A stretch of 64,000 nucleotides of DNA from Pseudohalocynthiibacter aestuariivivens (GCF_011040495.1 NZ_CP049037.1:62001-126000), one strand, 5' to 3'; counted from the stretch's first letter, positions 18,217 through 28,760 are shown. Notes: generated by a model not told the origin, from the sequence alone. Translations and numbers: made by a program.

Positions 18217-19380
18217 ATGTTCAACGCCGCAATGCAATTCGATCTGGGAGAAGACGTGAACGCGCTGCGCGACATGGTGCATCGCTGGGCGCAGGAGCGG
18301 GTCAAGCCACTGGCCGGCGACATTGACAGGGATAACGTCTTTCCCAATGAGCTTTGGACTGAGATGGGCGATCTGGGCCTGCTGGGCATCACCGTTCCCG
18401 AAGAATTCGGTGGTGCAGAGATGTCATATCTCGCCCATGTGATCGCTGTCGAAGAAATCGCACGCGCCAGTGCGTCAGTCTCACTCAGCTACGGGGCGCA
18501 TTCCAACCTCTGTGTGAATCAGATCAAGCTGAACGGTACGCCTGAGCAGAAACAGAAATATCTGCCGGGATTGGTCAGTGGCGCGCATGTTGGTGCTTTG
18601 GCCATGTCAGAGGCCGGGGCAGGCAGTGACGTGGTTAGCATGAAGCTGCGCGCGGAAAAGCGGAACGATCACTATCGCCTGAACGGCAACAAATACTGGA
18701 TCACCAACGGCCCGGACGCCGAAACGCTGGTGGTCTATGCGAAAACTGACCCAGAGGCGGGCAGCAAGGGTATCACGGCCTTTCTGATCGAGCGATCAAT
18801 GACCGGTTTCAGCACCAGCCCGCATTTCGACAAGCTGGGCATGCGTGGGTCAAACACCGCCGAACTGATTTTCGACAATGTCGAAGTGCCGTTCGAGAAC
18901 GTGCTGGGGGAAGAGGGCAAAGGCGTGCGCGTGCTGATGTCGGGCCTTGATTACGAGCGCGTCGTGTTGGCGGGTATCGGCACCGGCATCATGGCGGCCT
19001 GTCTGGACGAAGTTATGCCGTATCTGTCAGAGCGCAAGCAATTCGGCCAGCCGATCGGGAATTTCCAACTGATGCAGGGTAAAATCGCGGACATGTACAC
19101 GGCAATGAATTCTGCCCGTGCCTATGTCTATGAGGTGGCCAAAGCGTCTGATCGGGGCGACGTCACACGCCAAGATGCGGCGGCCTGCTGTCTTTACGCA
19201 TCGGAACAGGCGATGGTGCAGGCGCATCAGGCGGTTCAGGCGATGGGCGGTGCGGGCTTTCTGAATGATGCACCGGTCGCGCGCCTGTTCCGCGATGCCA
19301 AGTTGATGGAAATTGGCGCGGGCACCTCAGAGATTCGACGTATGCTGATCGGGCGTGAACTGATGGGATCAATGAGATGA
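18217..19380 (+). CDS. ivd: Isovaleryl-CoA dehydrogenase
   Basis: FAD enzyme oxidising isovaleryl-CoA to 3-methylcrotonyl-CoA in leucine catabolism. The 387-residue protein has the acyl-CoA dehydrogenase layout: helical N-terminal domain, central barrel with [14 protein letters not shown] and NKYWITNG, and C-terminal helices ending in the [18 protein letters not shown] signature. The Glu in [12 protein letters not shown] corresponds to the catalytic base position particular to isovaleryl-CoA dehydrogenases, which favours this identity over other acyl-CoA dehydrogenases. ATG 18217 has GGGGAG 7 bases upstream. It is the first gene of the leucine cluster. Confidence 0.93.
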   Translation: MFNAAMQFDLGEDVNALRDMVHRWAQERVKPLAGDIDRDNVFPNELWTEMGDLGLLGITVPEEFGGAEMSYLAHVIAVEEIARASASVSLSYGAHSNLCVNQIKLNGTPEQKQKYLPGLVSGAHVGALAMSEAGAGSDVVSMKLRAEKRNDHYRLNGNKYWITNGPDAETLVVYAKTDPEAGSKGITAFLIERSMTGFSTSPHFDKLGMRGSNTAELIFDNVEVPFENVLGEEGKGVRVLMSGLDYERVVLAGIGTGIMAACLDEVMPYLSERKQFGQPIGNFQLMQGKIADMYTAMNSARAYVYEVAKASDRGDVTRQDAAACCLYASEQAMVQAHQAVQAMGGAGFLNDAPVARLFRDAKLMEIGAGTSEIRRMLIGRELMGSMR

Positions 19381-19868
19381 TTCGAATATCTGTTTTGTTG
19401 GCATTGGTGGCGGTTCCTGTCTGTGCGCAAAATCTGACGTTTGACCCGTCCTTGACCGAAAACTGCATGGTGGCCTCGTCTGACAGCTTCGCCATGCAAG
19501 GTTGTATCGGGAAATCGGCTACGCACTGCTCGCTTGAAACGCCCGAGGGCATATCCACAGCAGTCATGCAGTCCTGTTTCGAACTGGAAATGTCCTATTG
19601 GGATCAACGCTTGAATGACAGCTACCAGCGCTTCATGTCGGGGTTGAAATTGGAGGATGAAAATAACCCGTTTCCGGGGAAATCGCCCAAATCTCCGGCT
19701 TTGTTGCAGATGCAGCGGTCTTGGATCACATTTCGGGATGCGAAATGCGAATTTGCGGACGTCCTCTGGGGGCGCAACAACGCCGGAGCCCTTGCCCGGG
19801 CTCATTGCCTGATGACCGAAACCGCGATGCAGACCATCCACCTCGAGACGTCCGAAACGGGACGATGA
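19377..19868 (+). CDS. DUF1311 (LprI-like) secreted protein
   Basis: A 163-residue protein with a signal peptide ([13 protein letters not shown]). The mature part carries the DUF1311/LprI pattern: paired cysteines, [21 protein letters not shown], then [20 protein letters not shown] and a late Cys. Family members are periplasmic, and mycobacterial LprI inhibits lysozyme; nothing here proves that function. It overlaps ivd by ATGA, so it is translated with a metabolic gene to which it has no obvious link. Confidence 0.82.
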   Translation: MIRISVLLALVAVPVCAQNLTFDPSLTENCMVASSDSFAMQGCIGKSATHCSLETPEGISTAVMQSCFELEMSYWDQRLNDSYQRFMSGLKLEDENNPFPGKSPKSPALLQMQRSWITFRDAKCEFADVLWGRNNAGALARAHCLMTETAMQTIHLETSETGR

Positions 19869-19940
19869 CTTGAGACGGGGAACGTGTTGGCGGGCCCGGT
19901 GCGTTGATGCCGGGAGAAACCGAAATGAGGAGACGACATC

Positions 19941-20657
19941 ATGACCGATTTTTCCGGCCTTCGCGCGCTTTTCATCAATACCTCGCTCAAGCGCGCGGCA
20001 TCGGGCAGCCATACGCAACTGCTGCTGGACGCGTCGGCAAAGATCATGCGCAAGAACGGAGTGGAGGTGGAGCATCTCTACCTGCTGGATCACGACGTGC
20101 CGCCCGGCGTCCAACCTGACATGACCGAAGAAGGCTGGGAGCGCGACGACTGGCCGAAACTCTGGGAACAGGTAAAGGCGGCGGACATTCTCGTCGTCGG
20201 CACACCGCTTTGGCTGGGCGAGGAAAGCTCGGTCTGTCGTGTGCTGATCGAACGGCTCTATGCGATGTCGGGGAAGCTGAACGATCGTGGCCAGTCTGTC
20301 TTCTACAACAAGGTGGGTGGCTGCATCATTACCGGGAACGAGGATGGCATCAAACATACGGCCATGACCATAAGTTTTGCGCTCAACCACCTCGGGTTCA
20401 CCATACCGCCGCAGGCCGATTGCGGCTGGATCGGCGAGGCTGGGCCGGGGCCCAGCTTTGGCGATGACGTGGATGGCAAACGCGCGGGGTTCGACAATGA
20501 TTTCACCCGAAACAACACCACGATCATGACATGGAACCTGATGCATTGCGCCCGGATGCTGAAAGAGGCGGGTGGCTATCCGAACGAAGGCAATGATCGA
20601 AACGCCTTGGGTCAGGGTGAGCGGTTCGGCTTCGAGTATCCCGAGGAGGCCAAGTAG
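19941..20657 (+). CDS. Flavodoxin-fold NAD(P)H-dependent reductase
   Basis: A 238-residue protein of the NADPH-dependent FMN reductase/flavodoxin-like fold. The phosphate-binding region is LFINTSLKRAASGSHTQLLL at 11-30, followed by ADILVVGTPLWLGEESS near 85, a typical flavin-binding segment. It is placed between ivd and the acyl-CoA synthetase gene, with a GAGGAG-type site before its ATG. A redox role in the cluster is possible, but none is required by the leucine pathway. Confidence 0.8.
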   Translation: MTDFSGLRALFINTSLKRAASGSHTQLLLDASAKIMRKNGVEVEHLYLLDHDVPPGVQPDMTEEGWERDDWPKLWEQVKAADILVVGTPLWLGEESSVCRVLIERLYAMSGKLNDRGQSVFYNKVGGCIITGNEDGIKHTAMTISFALNHLGFTIPPQADCGWIGEAGPGPSFGDDVDGKRAGFDNDFTRNNTTIMTWNLMHCARMLKEAGGYPNEGNDRNALGQGERFGFEYPEEAK

Positions 20658-20660
20658 GAC

Positions 20661-22211
20661 GTGCTGCGCGCAGGCGAGACATATGACGCATTGCGGTCGG
20701 GTTTCACATGGGATCTGCCTGCGCGATTGAACATGGCGCGGCAGGTACTTGACCATCCGGTTGACCGGACCGCGATCATTGACCTCACACGCGGACGCGA
20801 GGACGTGAGCTATGGCGATCTGGCGCGGCTGTCCGACGGAATCGCGAACGCACTGCTGACGCGTGGCGTGAGTCGCAGTGACCGGATCGGCGTGCTGCGG
20901 TCGCAGGATAAATGGTGTGCGGCGGCGCATATAGCGATCTGGAAAATTGGTGCGATTTCGATTCCCTTGTTTAAATTGTTCATGCAGGATGCATTGACGT
21001 CACGCGTAATGGACGCGGGTGCACGGTTCGTCATTACCGACGATGAGGGCGTTGATATGCTGGCCCCGCTGCACGATGTCACGCCACTGGTCCCCGAAAA
21101 GATGACGCTGGGCTCCGATCCGGTGGAGCCGGTTAACACAGGCGCCGATGACCCCGCAGTATTGATTTATACCAGTGGCACCACAGGCAGCCCCAAGGGG
21201 GCGTTGCACGGCCATCGGGTGCTGACCGGACACCTGCCGGGCGTCGAGATCAGCCATGATTTTCTGGGTCAGGAAGGCGATTGCCTGTGGACCCCGGCGG
21301 ATTGGGCCTGGATTGGCGGACTCTTTGACGTGCTGATGCCCGGTTTGGCGCTGGGCGTACCGGTGGTCGCGGCGCGAATGACCAAATTCAGTGTCGCGGA
21401 ATGTGCAAGCATTATTTCTCAAGGCTCTGTTCGTAATATATTTTTCCCACCGACTGCGTTGCGTATGCTCAAGGCCGAGAACGCCAGCATTGAGGGGCTG
21501 CGCAGCATCGCGAGCGGCGGCGAGTCATTGGGAGCCGAGATGCTGGACTGGGGCCAAAACGCCTTTGGCCTGACGATCAACGAATTCTATGGCCAGACAG
21601 AATGCAACATGGTTGCATCCTCGTGCAGCGCGTTGTTTGACGCATCGCCGGGATGTATTGGCAAACCGGTGCCGGGGCATGATATTTCTGTGCTGGACTG
21701 CGACGGCGCACCAACAGATCGCGAGGGCGACGTTGCCATTCGCCGTGGTTCGGCCAGCATGATGCTGGGCTACTGGAATCGGCCAGAGGAAACTGCGCAG
21801 AAGTATCGTGGCGACTGGATGCTGACCGGCGACAGGGGGGGGTGGCGGAACGGTTACCTGCGCTTTGTCGGGCGCGAAGATGACGTGATCACCAGCGGTG
21901 GTTATCGGATCGGCCCGGCTGAAATCGAGGATTGCCTGTTGCGTCACGAGGCCGTCAGCACCGTCGGTGTGGTGGGCAAGCCTGATCCTGTGCGCACCGA
22001 GATCGTCAAGGCGTATGTGGTGCTGAAACAGGGATACACACGCGATGCCGCAATGGCGGAACTGTTGCAGAATTTCGTCAAGGAACGTCTTGCGAGATAT
22101 TCATACCCAAGGGAAATATGCTTTCTTGATGCACTGCCGATGACAGTCACGGGCAAAGTGATCCGCAAGGACCTTAAAGCGCGAGCAATAGCAGAATGCG
22201 ACCCCGAATGA
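20661..22211 (+). CDS. AMP-forming acyl-CoA synthetase
   Basis: A 516-residue adenylate-forming ligase that joins a carboxylic acid to CoA using ATP. Motifs: LIYTSGTTGSPKGALHGH near 168-185, the NEFYGQTECNM core near 310, LTGDRGGW near 390, and the C-terminal Lys in VTGKVIRKDLKAR. The start is GTG, one codon after the preceding stop. In this cluster it could activate isovalerate, or acetoacetate released by HMG-CoA lyase; the sequence alone does not decide. Confidence 0.88.
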   Translation: MLRAGETYDALRSGFTWDLPARLNMARQVLDHPVDRTAIIDLTRGREDVSYGDLARLSDGIANALLTRGVSRSDRIGVLRSQDKWCAAAHIAIWKIGAISIPLFKLFMQDALTSRVMDAGARFVITDDEGVDMLAPLHDVTPLVPEKMTLGSDPVEPVNTGADDPAVLIYTSGTTGSPKGALHGHRVLTGHLPGVEISHDFLGQEGDCLWTPADWAWIGGLFDVLMPGLALGVPVVAARMTKFSVAECASIISQGSVRNIFFPPTALRMLKAENASIEGLRSIASGGESLGAEMLDWGQNAFGLTINEFYGQTECNMVASSCSALFDASPGCIGKPVPGHDISVLDCDGAPTDREGDVAIRRGSASMMLGYWNRPEETAQKYRGDWMLTGDRGGWRNGYLRFVGREDDVITSGGYRIGPAEIEDCLLRHEAVSTVGVVGKPDPVRTEIVKAYVVLKQGYTRDAAMAELLQNFVKERLARYSYPREICFLDALPMTVTGKVIRKDLKARAIAECDPE

Positions 22212-22299
22212 GCGCCCAAGGACCAGAGAAAACAGCCAATGGTGCGCCCCGGACAGAGTTCACGGGCAAACACCCAAACGCAGTTAAGGAGATATCGTC

Positions 22300-23910
22300 A
22301 TGAAGCTGAAGAGCGCCGTTCTGCCCTCGTCCGAAGCGTTTCTGGCCAACCGCGCCGGACATCTGGAGGCGTTGGAGATCGTGGGTGCCGCAGCGGAACT
22401 GGCCGCAGCGGGTGGCGGGGAAGGACCGCGCGAACGTCATGTCGCGCGTGGCAAGATGTTGCCGCGTGACCGCGTCGCGGGCTTGCTCGATCCGGGCAGT
22501 CCGTTTCTGGAAGTGGGCGCCACGGCGGCCCACGGACTATATGACGGGGCCGCGCCGGGGGCGGGGCTGATCGCCGGTGTTGGGCGTGTTGAGGGGCGGC
22601 AGTGCATGGTCGTCTGCAACGACGCCACGGTGAAGGGTGGCACATACTACCCCATGACCGTTAAGAAACACTTGCGCGCGCAGGAAATAGCCGAGGAATG
22701 CCGTCTGCCATGTATCTATCTGGTGGACAGTGGCGGCGCCAACCTGCCCAACCAAGACGAGGTGTTTCCCGACCGCGATCATTTTGGCCGGATTTTTTAC
22801 AATCAGGCCCAAATGAGCGCCAAGGGCATCCCCCAGATCGCCGTGGTCATGGGGTCCTGCACGGCCGGTGGGGCCTATGTGCCCGCCATGTCGGATGTGA
22901 CGATTATTGTGAAAGAACAAGGGACTATCTTCCTTGCGGGACCGCCATTGGTCAAGGCGGCGACAGGTGAAGAAGTGAGCGCCGAGGACTTGGGCGGCGG
23001 AGACGTACATACGCGGCTGAGTGGCGTGGCCGATTATCTGGCAGAGGATGACGCGCATGCGCTGGCGCTGGCGCGACGGGCGGTGTCAAATCTGGGGGGG
23101 GATGCCGGGCTGAAGCCCGGCCTACAGATGCAGGCGTCCGAAGAACCGCTCTATGATCCAGAAGAGTTGCTGGGCGTCGTGCCGACCGATCTGCGCACGC
23201 CCTATGACATCCGCGAGGTGATCGCGCGGGTTGTGGACGGGTCGCGATTTGATGAATTCAAACAACGGTTTGGCGAAACATTGGTTTGCGGCTTTGCACA
23301 TCTTGAGGGCTGCCCGGTCGGGATTGTCGCCAATAACGGCGTGTTGTTTTCCGAGGCGGCGCAGAAAGGCGCGCATTTCATCGAACTGTGCAGCCAGCGG
23401 CGCATTCCGCTGGTGTTTTTGCAGAACATCACCGGCTTCATGGTCGGGCGCAAATACGAGAGCGAAGGCATTGCGCGCCACGGCGCCAAGATGGTGACGG
23501 CAGTGGCAACCACGGCCGTTCCCAAGGTGACAATGGTTGTCGGCGGATCATTTGGTGCAGGAAATTATGGCATGTCTGGCAGGGCTTACCAGCCCCGGTT
23601 CATGTGGTCATGGCCGAATAGCCGGATTTCAGTCATGGGCGGGCCGCAGGCTGCGGGCGTTCTGGCGACAGTCAAGCGGGATGCGATCGAACGCAAGGGC
23701 GGCAGCTGGAGTGCAGAGGAAGAAGCGGCATTCAAGCAACCGACAATGGATATGTTCGAACGCCAAAGCCATCCGCTCTATGCGTCGGCGCGGCTGTGGG
23801 ATGATGGGGTAATTGATCCGCGCAAGAGCCGCGATGTGCTGAGCCTAAGTCTGCAAGCGGCGCTCTGCGCTCCGATAGAAGAGACGCGCTTTGGTGTCTT
23901 CAGGATGTAA
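22300..23910 (+). CDS. mccB: 3-methylcrotonyl-CoA carboxylase, beta (carboxyltransferase) subunit
   Basis: The 536-residue carboxyltransferase subunit moves carboxyl from biotin to 3-methylcrotonyl-CoA. Two crotonase-like halves are visible. The first contains [26 protein letters not shown], split here into [12 protein letters not shown] and FPDRDHFG, and [19 protein letters not shown]. The second contains [18 protein letters not shown] and [16 protein letters not shown]. The latter segments are typical of methylcrotonyl rather than propionyl carboxylases. A GGAGATATC site precedes the ATG. Its partner alpha subunit is encoded at 24516. Confidence 0.93.
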   Translation: MKLKSAVLPSSEAFLANRAGHLEALEIVGAAAELAAAGGGEGPRERHVARGKMLPRDRVAGLLDPGSPFLEVGATAAHGLYDGAAPGAGLIAGVGRVEGRQCMVVCNDATVKGGTYYPMTVKKHLRAQEIAEECRLPCIYLVDSGGANLPNQDEVFPDRDHFGRIFYNQAQMSAKGIPQIAVVMGSCTAGGAYVPAMSDVTIIVKEQGTIFLAGPPLVKAATGEEVSAEDLGGGDVHTRLSGVADYLAEDDAHALALARRAVSNLGGDAGLKPGLQMQASEEPLYDPEELLGVVPTDLRTPYDIREVIARVVDGSRFDEFKQRFGETLVCGFAHLEGCPVGIVANNGVLFSEAAQKGAHFIELCSQRRIPLVFLQNITGFMVGRKYESEGIARHGAKMVTAVATTAVPKVTMVVGGSFGAGNYGMSGRAYQPRFMWSWPNSRISVMGGPQAAGVLATVKRDAIERKGGSWSAEEEAAFKQPTMDMFERQSHPLYASARLWDDGVIDPRKSRDVLSLSLQAALCAPIEETRFGVFRM

Positions 23911-23969
23911 AATGGGACGTCGGTAAAGTGTCGGTATCGCATCGGTGACACTGACCATGGAGAAAGGTC

Positions 23970-24419
23970 ATGGAAACGCTCGCCCGCGCAGTGCTGATCA
24001 CGGTGATAACGGTGGCGGTCTGGCACATGCTGGTAACGTGGCACGGGCAACAGGCCCTGAAAGCGGCGGAGGGGTGTGTGGTGAGCTATGTCTATGACGG
24101 GGATACGGTGGCGTTGGAGTGTGATGGACGGCACGAAGAAATCGCGCGGCTGGTCGGATTGGACACGCCCGAGACCAAGGATCCGGGATGTGCCGATGAA
24201 CTGGCGCTGGGAACGCTGGCAACCGAACGTTTGCGCGCGTTGGTCGCGGGGGGCAACGTCAAGGTGCGCCGCGATGGGTACGACCGATATGGCCGGGTTC
24301 TGATCCGGCTGTTGGTAGAGGGGCAGGATGTGGCGCGGACGCTGATCCGCGAACGGCTGGCATTGCCTTATACGGGCGGCACACGACCTGACTGGTGTGC
24401 GCGGTTGGGGGCGATTTGA
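23970..24419 (+). CDS. Thermonuclease-like (SNase) protein with N-terminal anchor
   Basis: A 149-residue staphylococcal-nuclease-fold protein. Residues 6-24 form a hydrophobic segment (signal anchor or uncleaved signal). The SNase fold follows: VSYVYDGDTVALEC, ARLVGLDTPET with the Asp that binds calcium and Arg nearby, and VRRDGYDRYGRVLIRLLV. Family enzymes cleave nucleic acids outside the cytoplasm. It lies between the beta and alpha subunit genes of the carboxylase, with no known tie to leucine breakdown. Confidence 0.85.
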   Translation: METLARAVLITVITVAVWHMLVTWHGQQALKAAEGCVVSYVYDGDTVALECDGRHEEIARLVGLDTPETKDPGCADELALGTLATERLRALVAGGNVKVRRDGYDRYGRVLIRLLVEGQDVARTLIRERLALPYTGGTRPDWCARLGAI

Positions 24420-24515
24420 ATGATCCGGGGCGACATTTCGCAGATATGTGGAATTTGAGTATTTCGGGAACGATGAATGCGGGCAACGCGGAGCCCCGAA
24501 GATGGAGAGACAGCG

Positions 24516-26465
24516 ATGTTTGACACGATATTGATTGCCAACCGGGGCGAGATCGCCTGCCGCGTGATCGAGAGCGCGCGTGCCATGGGTGTACGCACCG
24601 TTGCGGTCTATTCAGACGCGGACCGGGCGGCGCGTCATGTGGCGCTGGCGGATGCGGCGGTGCATATCGGTGGCGCGGCCCCGGCAGAGAGTTACCTGCG
24701 CGGCGATGTAATCATTGCGGCCGCCAAGGCGAGTGGCGCGAAAGCGATCCATCCCGGCTACGGCTTTCTCAGTGAGAACCCGGATTTCGTCGAGGCAGTC
24801 GAGGCGGCGGGATTGGTCTTTATCGGGCCGTCGGCGGACGCGATCCGCGCGATGGGTCTGAAGGATGCCGCCAAGGCGCTGATGGTGGAGGCCGGAGTGC
24901 CGGTGGTGCCCGGCTATCATGGCAAAAATCAGGATGATGGATTTCTGGCCGAACAGGCGGCCGAGATCGGCTATCCGGTGTTGATCAAGGCCGTGGCTGG
25001 CGGTGGCGGCAAGGGGATGCGGCTGGTCGAGATTGCCAGCGATTTTTCCGACGCGTTGGAAAGTGCGCGCAGTGAAGCGGCCAAGGCGTTTGGCAATGAT
25101 GCCGTTCTGGTTGAAAAATATATCCAGCAACCACGCCATATCGAGGTCCAGGTCTTTGGTGACGGGACGCGGGCGGTGCATCTGTTCGAGCGGGATTGTT
25201 CGTTGCAGCGGCGTCATCAGAAGGTGATCGAAGAGGCCCCGGCACCGGGAATGACGCAAGAGGTGCGCGAAGCGATGGGCGCGGCGGCGGTGCGCGCAGC
25301 CGAAGCCATCGGCTACAGCGGTGCAGGCACGGTGGAGTTTATCGTGGACGGGGCCGGTGGCCTGCGCGTGGACGGGTTCTGGTTCATGGAGATGAACACG
25401 CGGTTGCAGGTCGAGCATCCGGTGACTGAGGCGATTACCGGCGTCGATCTGGTCGAATGGCAGTTGCGTGTGGCCAGTGGTGAGGGGCTGCCGGCGCGAC
25501 AGCATGATCTGAGCATCACCGGCCATGCCTTTGAGGCACGGTTATACGCCGAGGATGTCCCAAAGGGATTTCTGCCTGCCACCGGGACGCTGGCGCATCT
25601 GCGCTTTCCCGAAGGGGCACGGGCCGATACCGGAGTGCGGGCAGGCGACGAGATAAGCCCGTGGTATGACCCGATGATTGCCAAGGTGATAACGCATGGC
25701 CCCACGCGCGAGGTGGCGCTGCGTCGTTTGTCGGCGGCGCTGGAGCGATGTGAAGTGGCGGGCACTGTTACGAACCTTGCATTCCTTGGGGCATTGGCGC
25801 GGCATGATGGCTTTGGACGCGGCGAGGTCGATACCGGGCTGATCGCGCGCGATCTGGACGCGTTGGTGGTCGCGCCGGAGCCGAGCGCGCAGGACATTGC
25901 GTTGGCGGGGTTGGCGGGGTTGGGTCTGTTGGACGCAGACGCGGCCGAAACCGGTTTTGTGCTTTGGGCGTCCTTGGAGCGGGGGCAGGTGTTGCGCCGA
26001 GGTGAGGACGAAGTTGCCTTGCGGGTGCGGGTTCTGTCGGGCGATGCCTGTGACGTGACGGTTGGCGATCAGACTGTCGAGGCACGCCGGATCGGTGGGC
26101 GATGGCAGCTCGACGGGCAGATCGCGCCGGAGGTGGCTGTGACAGGTGATCTGGTCACGGTGTTCGCGCAATATGGTTTGACCTTTGAGAGTGTCGATCC
26201 GCTGGACCGGGGCAGTGCACGTGGCGGCGACAGCGCGCTGATCGAGGCACCGATGCCGGGGCTGGTCAAGGCGGTCTATGCCGAAGCCGGGCAGGCGGTA
26301 AAGGCTGGCGACCGGCTCGCGGTGCTGGAGGCGATGAAGATGGAGCATTCCCTGCTGGCTGCGCGGGATGGTGTGGTGGCCGAAGTCCTGGTGACCGCGG
26401 GTTCGCAGGTGACGGCGGGGGCCGCATTGGTGCGTCTGGAAGAGGAGCAGGAGGACGCGGCCTGA
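24516..26465 (+). CDS. mccA: 3-methylcrotonyl-CoA carboxylase, alpha (biotin-carrying) subunit
   Basis: A 649-residue biotin carboxylase fused to a biotin carrier domain. It starts MFDTILIANRGEIACRV, has the ATP-grasp region (KAVAGGGGKGMRLV near 160), the active-site segment FMEMNTRLQVEHPVTE near 290, and the carrier motif EAMKMEH near 610, whose Lys is biotinylated. ATG 24516 with GGAGAG upstream is preferred to the frame opening at 24477. With the beta subunit it makes 3-methylglutaconyl-CoA. The biotin ligase gene birA is in the same window at 52105. Confidence 0.93.
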   Translation: MFDTILIANRGEIACRVIESARAMGVRTVAVYSDADRAARHVALADAAVHIGGAAPAESYLRGDVIIAAAKASGAKAIHPGYGFLSENPDFVEAVEAAGLVFIGPSADAIRAMGLKDAAKALMVEAGVPVVPGYHGKNQDDGFLAEQAAEIGYPVLIKAVAGGGGKGMRLVEIASDFSDALESARSEAAKAFGNDAVLVEKYIQQPRHIEVQVFGDGTRAVHLFERDCSLQRRHQKVIEEAPAPGMTQEVREAMGAAAVRAAEAIGYSGAGTVEFIVDGAGGLRVDGFWFMEMNTRLQVEHPVTEAITGVDLVEWQLRVASGEGLPARQHDLSITGHAFEARLYAEDVPKGFLPATGTLAHLRFPEGARADTGVRAGDEISPWYDPMIAKVITHGPTREVALRRLSAALERCEVAGTVTNLAFLGALARHDGFGRGEVDTGLIARDLDALVVAPEPSAQDIALAGLAGLGLLDADAAETGFVLWASLERGQVLRRGEDEVALRVRVLSGDACDVTVGDQTVEARRIGGRWQLDGQIAPEVAVTGDLVTVFAQYGLTFESVDPLDRGSARGGDSALIEAPMPGLVKAVYAEAGQAVKAGDRLAVLEAMKMEHSLLAARDGVVAEVLVTAGSQVTAGAALVRLEEEQEDAA

Positions 26466-27127
26466 TGCCGGACGCCCTGCGACTGACCGGGTACGGTCCG
26501 AGTGTCTACACTTGGGGCGTGCGGCTGGCGCTGGCTGAGCTGGGCGCGGATTACACCTATGTTGAGGTCGATCCCTTTGCCGAGGACGGGCGCGCGGATC
26601 TGACCCCGCTGAATCCGTTTGGCCGGGTGCCCGTGTTGGCGCATGGCGATTTCACGATATGGGAAACGGCGGCGATCCTGGATTACATCGACGCAGAGAT
26701 CGCCGGGGGGCGAATGACGCCGGTCGCGCCGCAGGCAAGGGCGCGGATGCGACAGGTGATCGGAATCGTTGACGCCTATGGCTATTGGCCCATGGTGCGG
26801 CAGGTCTTTGCAAACCGGGTGTTTCGGGAATTGGACGGCGCGCCCGTGGATGAGGCGGAAATTGCCGCCGGGACGGAACACGCGGCCCCTGTGCTGACGG
26901 CGCTGGAGGCGATTGCGGCAGAGGGGCTGGTTTTGGATGCTGTCCGCGTCACACTGGCAGATTGCCATCTGGTGCCGATGCTGACCTATTTCGCGAAAGC
27001 GCCCGAGGGGGCATTGGCGCTGAAGCGGTGTCCTGCATTGGGCACTTGGCTTGCAGCGATGCATGCGCGCCCTACGATTAGCAATACCATGCCCGACCTC
27101 GGGGCAGAAATGACAGGAGAGACGTGA
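26465..27127 (+). CDS. Glutathione S-transferase family protein
   Basis: A 220-residue GST with an N-terminal thioredoxin-like half (YTYVEVDPFAEDG, then NPFGRVPVLAHGDFTIWETAAILDYID with the cis-Pro and the ES/ET glutathione-contact site) and a helical C-terminal half. Its ATG shares a base with the TGA of mccA, and its end overlaps the next GST gene. Two GST genes inside a leucine cluster suggest a linked detoxification or isomerase step, but no substrate can be named. Confidence 0.85.
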   Translation: MPDALRLTGYGPSVYTWGVRLALAELGADYTYVEVDPFAEDGRADLTPLNPFGRVPVLAHGDFTIWETAAILDYIDAEIAGGRMTPVAPQARARMRQVIGIVDAYGYWPMVRQVFANRVFRELDGAPVDEAEIAAGTEHAAPVLTALEAIAAEGLVLDAVRVTLADCHLVPMLTYFAKAPEGALALKRCPALGTWLAAMHARPTISNTMPDLGAEMTGET

Positions 27128-27795
27128 TGATCACGCTGCACCATGTACCGCAAAGCCGCTCGATGCGGGTTCTTTGGCTGCTGAACGAGTTGGGCGAGGA
27201 GTTTCAGCTGGTAGAGCATGCGTTTGATCGCAGTTTGCGCAGTCCCGAGTTCCTGACGCTGTCGCCTGCAGGGCGTGTTCCGGCGCTGGAGATTGACGGC
27301 GAACGGATGTTCGAGAGCGGCGCGATGGTCGAATACCTGTGCGAGCGGTTCCCTGATCGCGGGATGGGTCGCACACCGCGCGACATGGACCGGATGGCGT
27401 GGCTGGTCTGGGTGCATTTCGCCGAAACGGTCAGCCAGCACGCTGCCGCGCTGACGCAACAGCATATCGCGCTTTATGATGATGCGATGCGCAGCCCGGT
27501 GGTGATGAAGCTGGAGGCGGCAAGGTTGCGCAAGTGTTATGCCGCGATTGAGGCGCGATTGAGCACGCCGGTGGAGAATCGCGACTATTTACTGACGGCG
27601 GGGTACTCGGCGGCAGATATCTGCGTCGGTCAGGCGGTTTACATGGCGCAGCATTTCGCAACGCTGGATGGTTTTCCCGAAACGGCCAAGTGGTTCGCAC
27701 GGCTGACCGAGCGGCAGAGCTATCAGGAGGCGCTGCCGGGACCGGATAGCAGCCGCATCTACGAGCGGGATTTTTACCCGGCATGGGAAGAGTGA
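27124..27795 (+). CDS. Glutathione S-transferase family protein
   Basis: A 223-residue GST distinct from its neighbour. The N-terminal domain reads ITLHHVPQSRSMRVLWLLNELG, with Ser as a likely catalytic residue, then LSPAGRVPALEIDGERMFESGAMVEYL. The C-terminal helical domain contains YSAADICVGQAVYMAQ, a typical GST capping Asp segment. It overlaps the upstream GST gene by ATGA. Function in the cluster is unknown. Confidence 0.87.
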   Translation: MMITLHHVPQSRSMRVLWLLNELGEEFQLVEHAFDRSLRSPEFLTLSPAGRVPALEIDGERMFESGAMVEYLCERFPDRGMGRTPRDMDRMAWLVWVHFAETVSQHAAALTQQHIALYDDAMRSPVVMKLEAARLRKCYAAIEARLSTPVENRDYLLTAGYSAADICVGQAVYMAQHFATLDGFPETAKWFARLTERQSYQEALPGPDSSRIYERDFYPAWEE

Positions 27796-27826
27796 GTATT
27801 TTAGGAGTATTGAAAGGGCCGGAGGT

Positions 27827-28681
27827 ATGACCGAGTGGGTTGAGATCTTTGAAGTGGGGCCGCGCGACGGGTTGCAGAACGAGGCGCGTGACATTCCGGC
27901 GGCGCAAAAGATCGCGCTGGTTGATCTGCTGAGTGGCGCGGGATTTTCGCGGATCGAGGTCGCGAGTTTTGTCAGCCCGAAATGGGTGCCGCAAATGGCC
28001 AGCTCTGCCGAGGTTCTGGCGGGGATCACCCGCGCGCCGGGGGTGCGCTATGCCGCGCTGACGCCCAATATGCGCGGGTTACAGGACGCGCTGGCCGCCA
28101 AGGCTGACGAAGTGGCGATCTTTGGTTCGGCCAGCGAGGGGTTTTCGCGGGCGAACATCAACGCGACCATTGCCGAAAGTCTGGAACGGTTCGCCCCTGT
28201 GACAGAGGCGGCGCGTGCGGCCGGGGTGCCGGTGCGCGGGTATGTGTCCTGCGTGACCGATTGTCCCTATGACGGGCCGACCCCGCCAGAGAATGTGGCG
28301 CGGGTCGTGGGCGCATTGCACGCGATGGGATGTTACGAGATCAGTCTGGGTGATACCATCGGACAGGGCACGCCCGAGCGGGTCGCGGCGATGTTGGCGG
28401 CTGTGCTGGAGGTGGTTCCGGCGGTGCAGCTGGCGGGGCATTTTCACGATACGGCCGGGCGGGCGCTGGAGAATATCGAAGTGTCGTTGGCGCACGGGAT
28501 GCGTGTCTTTGATGCTGCGGTAGGGGGGCTGGGAGGCTGTCCCTATGCGCCCGGTGCCGCGGGCAACGTGGCAACCGAGAAAGTGCACGACCGACTGATG
28601 GCGCTGGGTTACGCTACCGGGCTGGACCGGGATGTTTTGCGCGACGCAGCGGATATGGCGCGGGCCATGCGCGCGGGGTGA
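27827..28681 (+). CDS. mvaB: Hydroxymethylglutaryl-CoA lyase
   Basis: Splits 3-hydroxy-3-methylglutaryl-CoA into acetyl-CoA and acetoacetate, the last step of leucine degradation. The 284-residue TIM-barrel protein has VGPRDGLQNE at 9-18 (metal and catalytic Arg/Asp), the metal-binding HFHDT near 205, and the signature GLGGCPYAPGAAGN near 230, whose Cys is the catalytic cysteine. It sits between the GST pair and the hydratase gene, with GGAGG upstream of the ATG. Confidence 0.95.
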   Translation: MTEWVEIFEVGPRDGLQNEARDIPAAQKIALVDLLSGAGFSRIEVASFVSPKWVPQMASSAEVLAGITRAPGVRYAALTPNMRGLQDALAAKADEVAIFGSASEGFSRANINATIAESLERFAPVTEAARAAGVPVRGYVSCVTDCPYDGPTPPENVARVVGALHAMGCYEISLGDTIGQGTPERVAAMLAAVLEVVPAVQLAGHFHDTAGRALENIEVSLAHGMRVFDAAVGGLGGCPYAPGAAGNVATEKVHDRLMALGYATGLDRDVLRDAADMARAMRAG

Positions 28682-28760
28682 TGGCGTTCTTGGTGGGCCG
28701 TTCGGTTCGGGATGTTAGGCTGATGGCAATTGCGCCGTTTTTGACCGGAGATGAGAGATT

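Noticed and set aside
19236..20930. 564-codon open frame antisense to ivd, DUF1311 and the reductase gene
   Set aside because: It covers three well-supported genes on the other strand, has no recognisable domain and a His/Arg/Pro-rich composition typical of frames opposite GC-rich genes.
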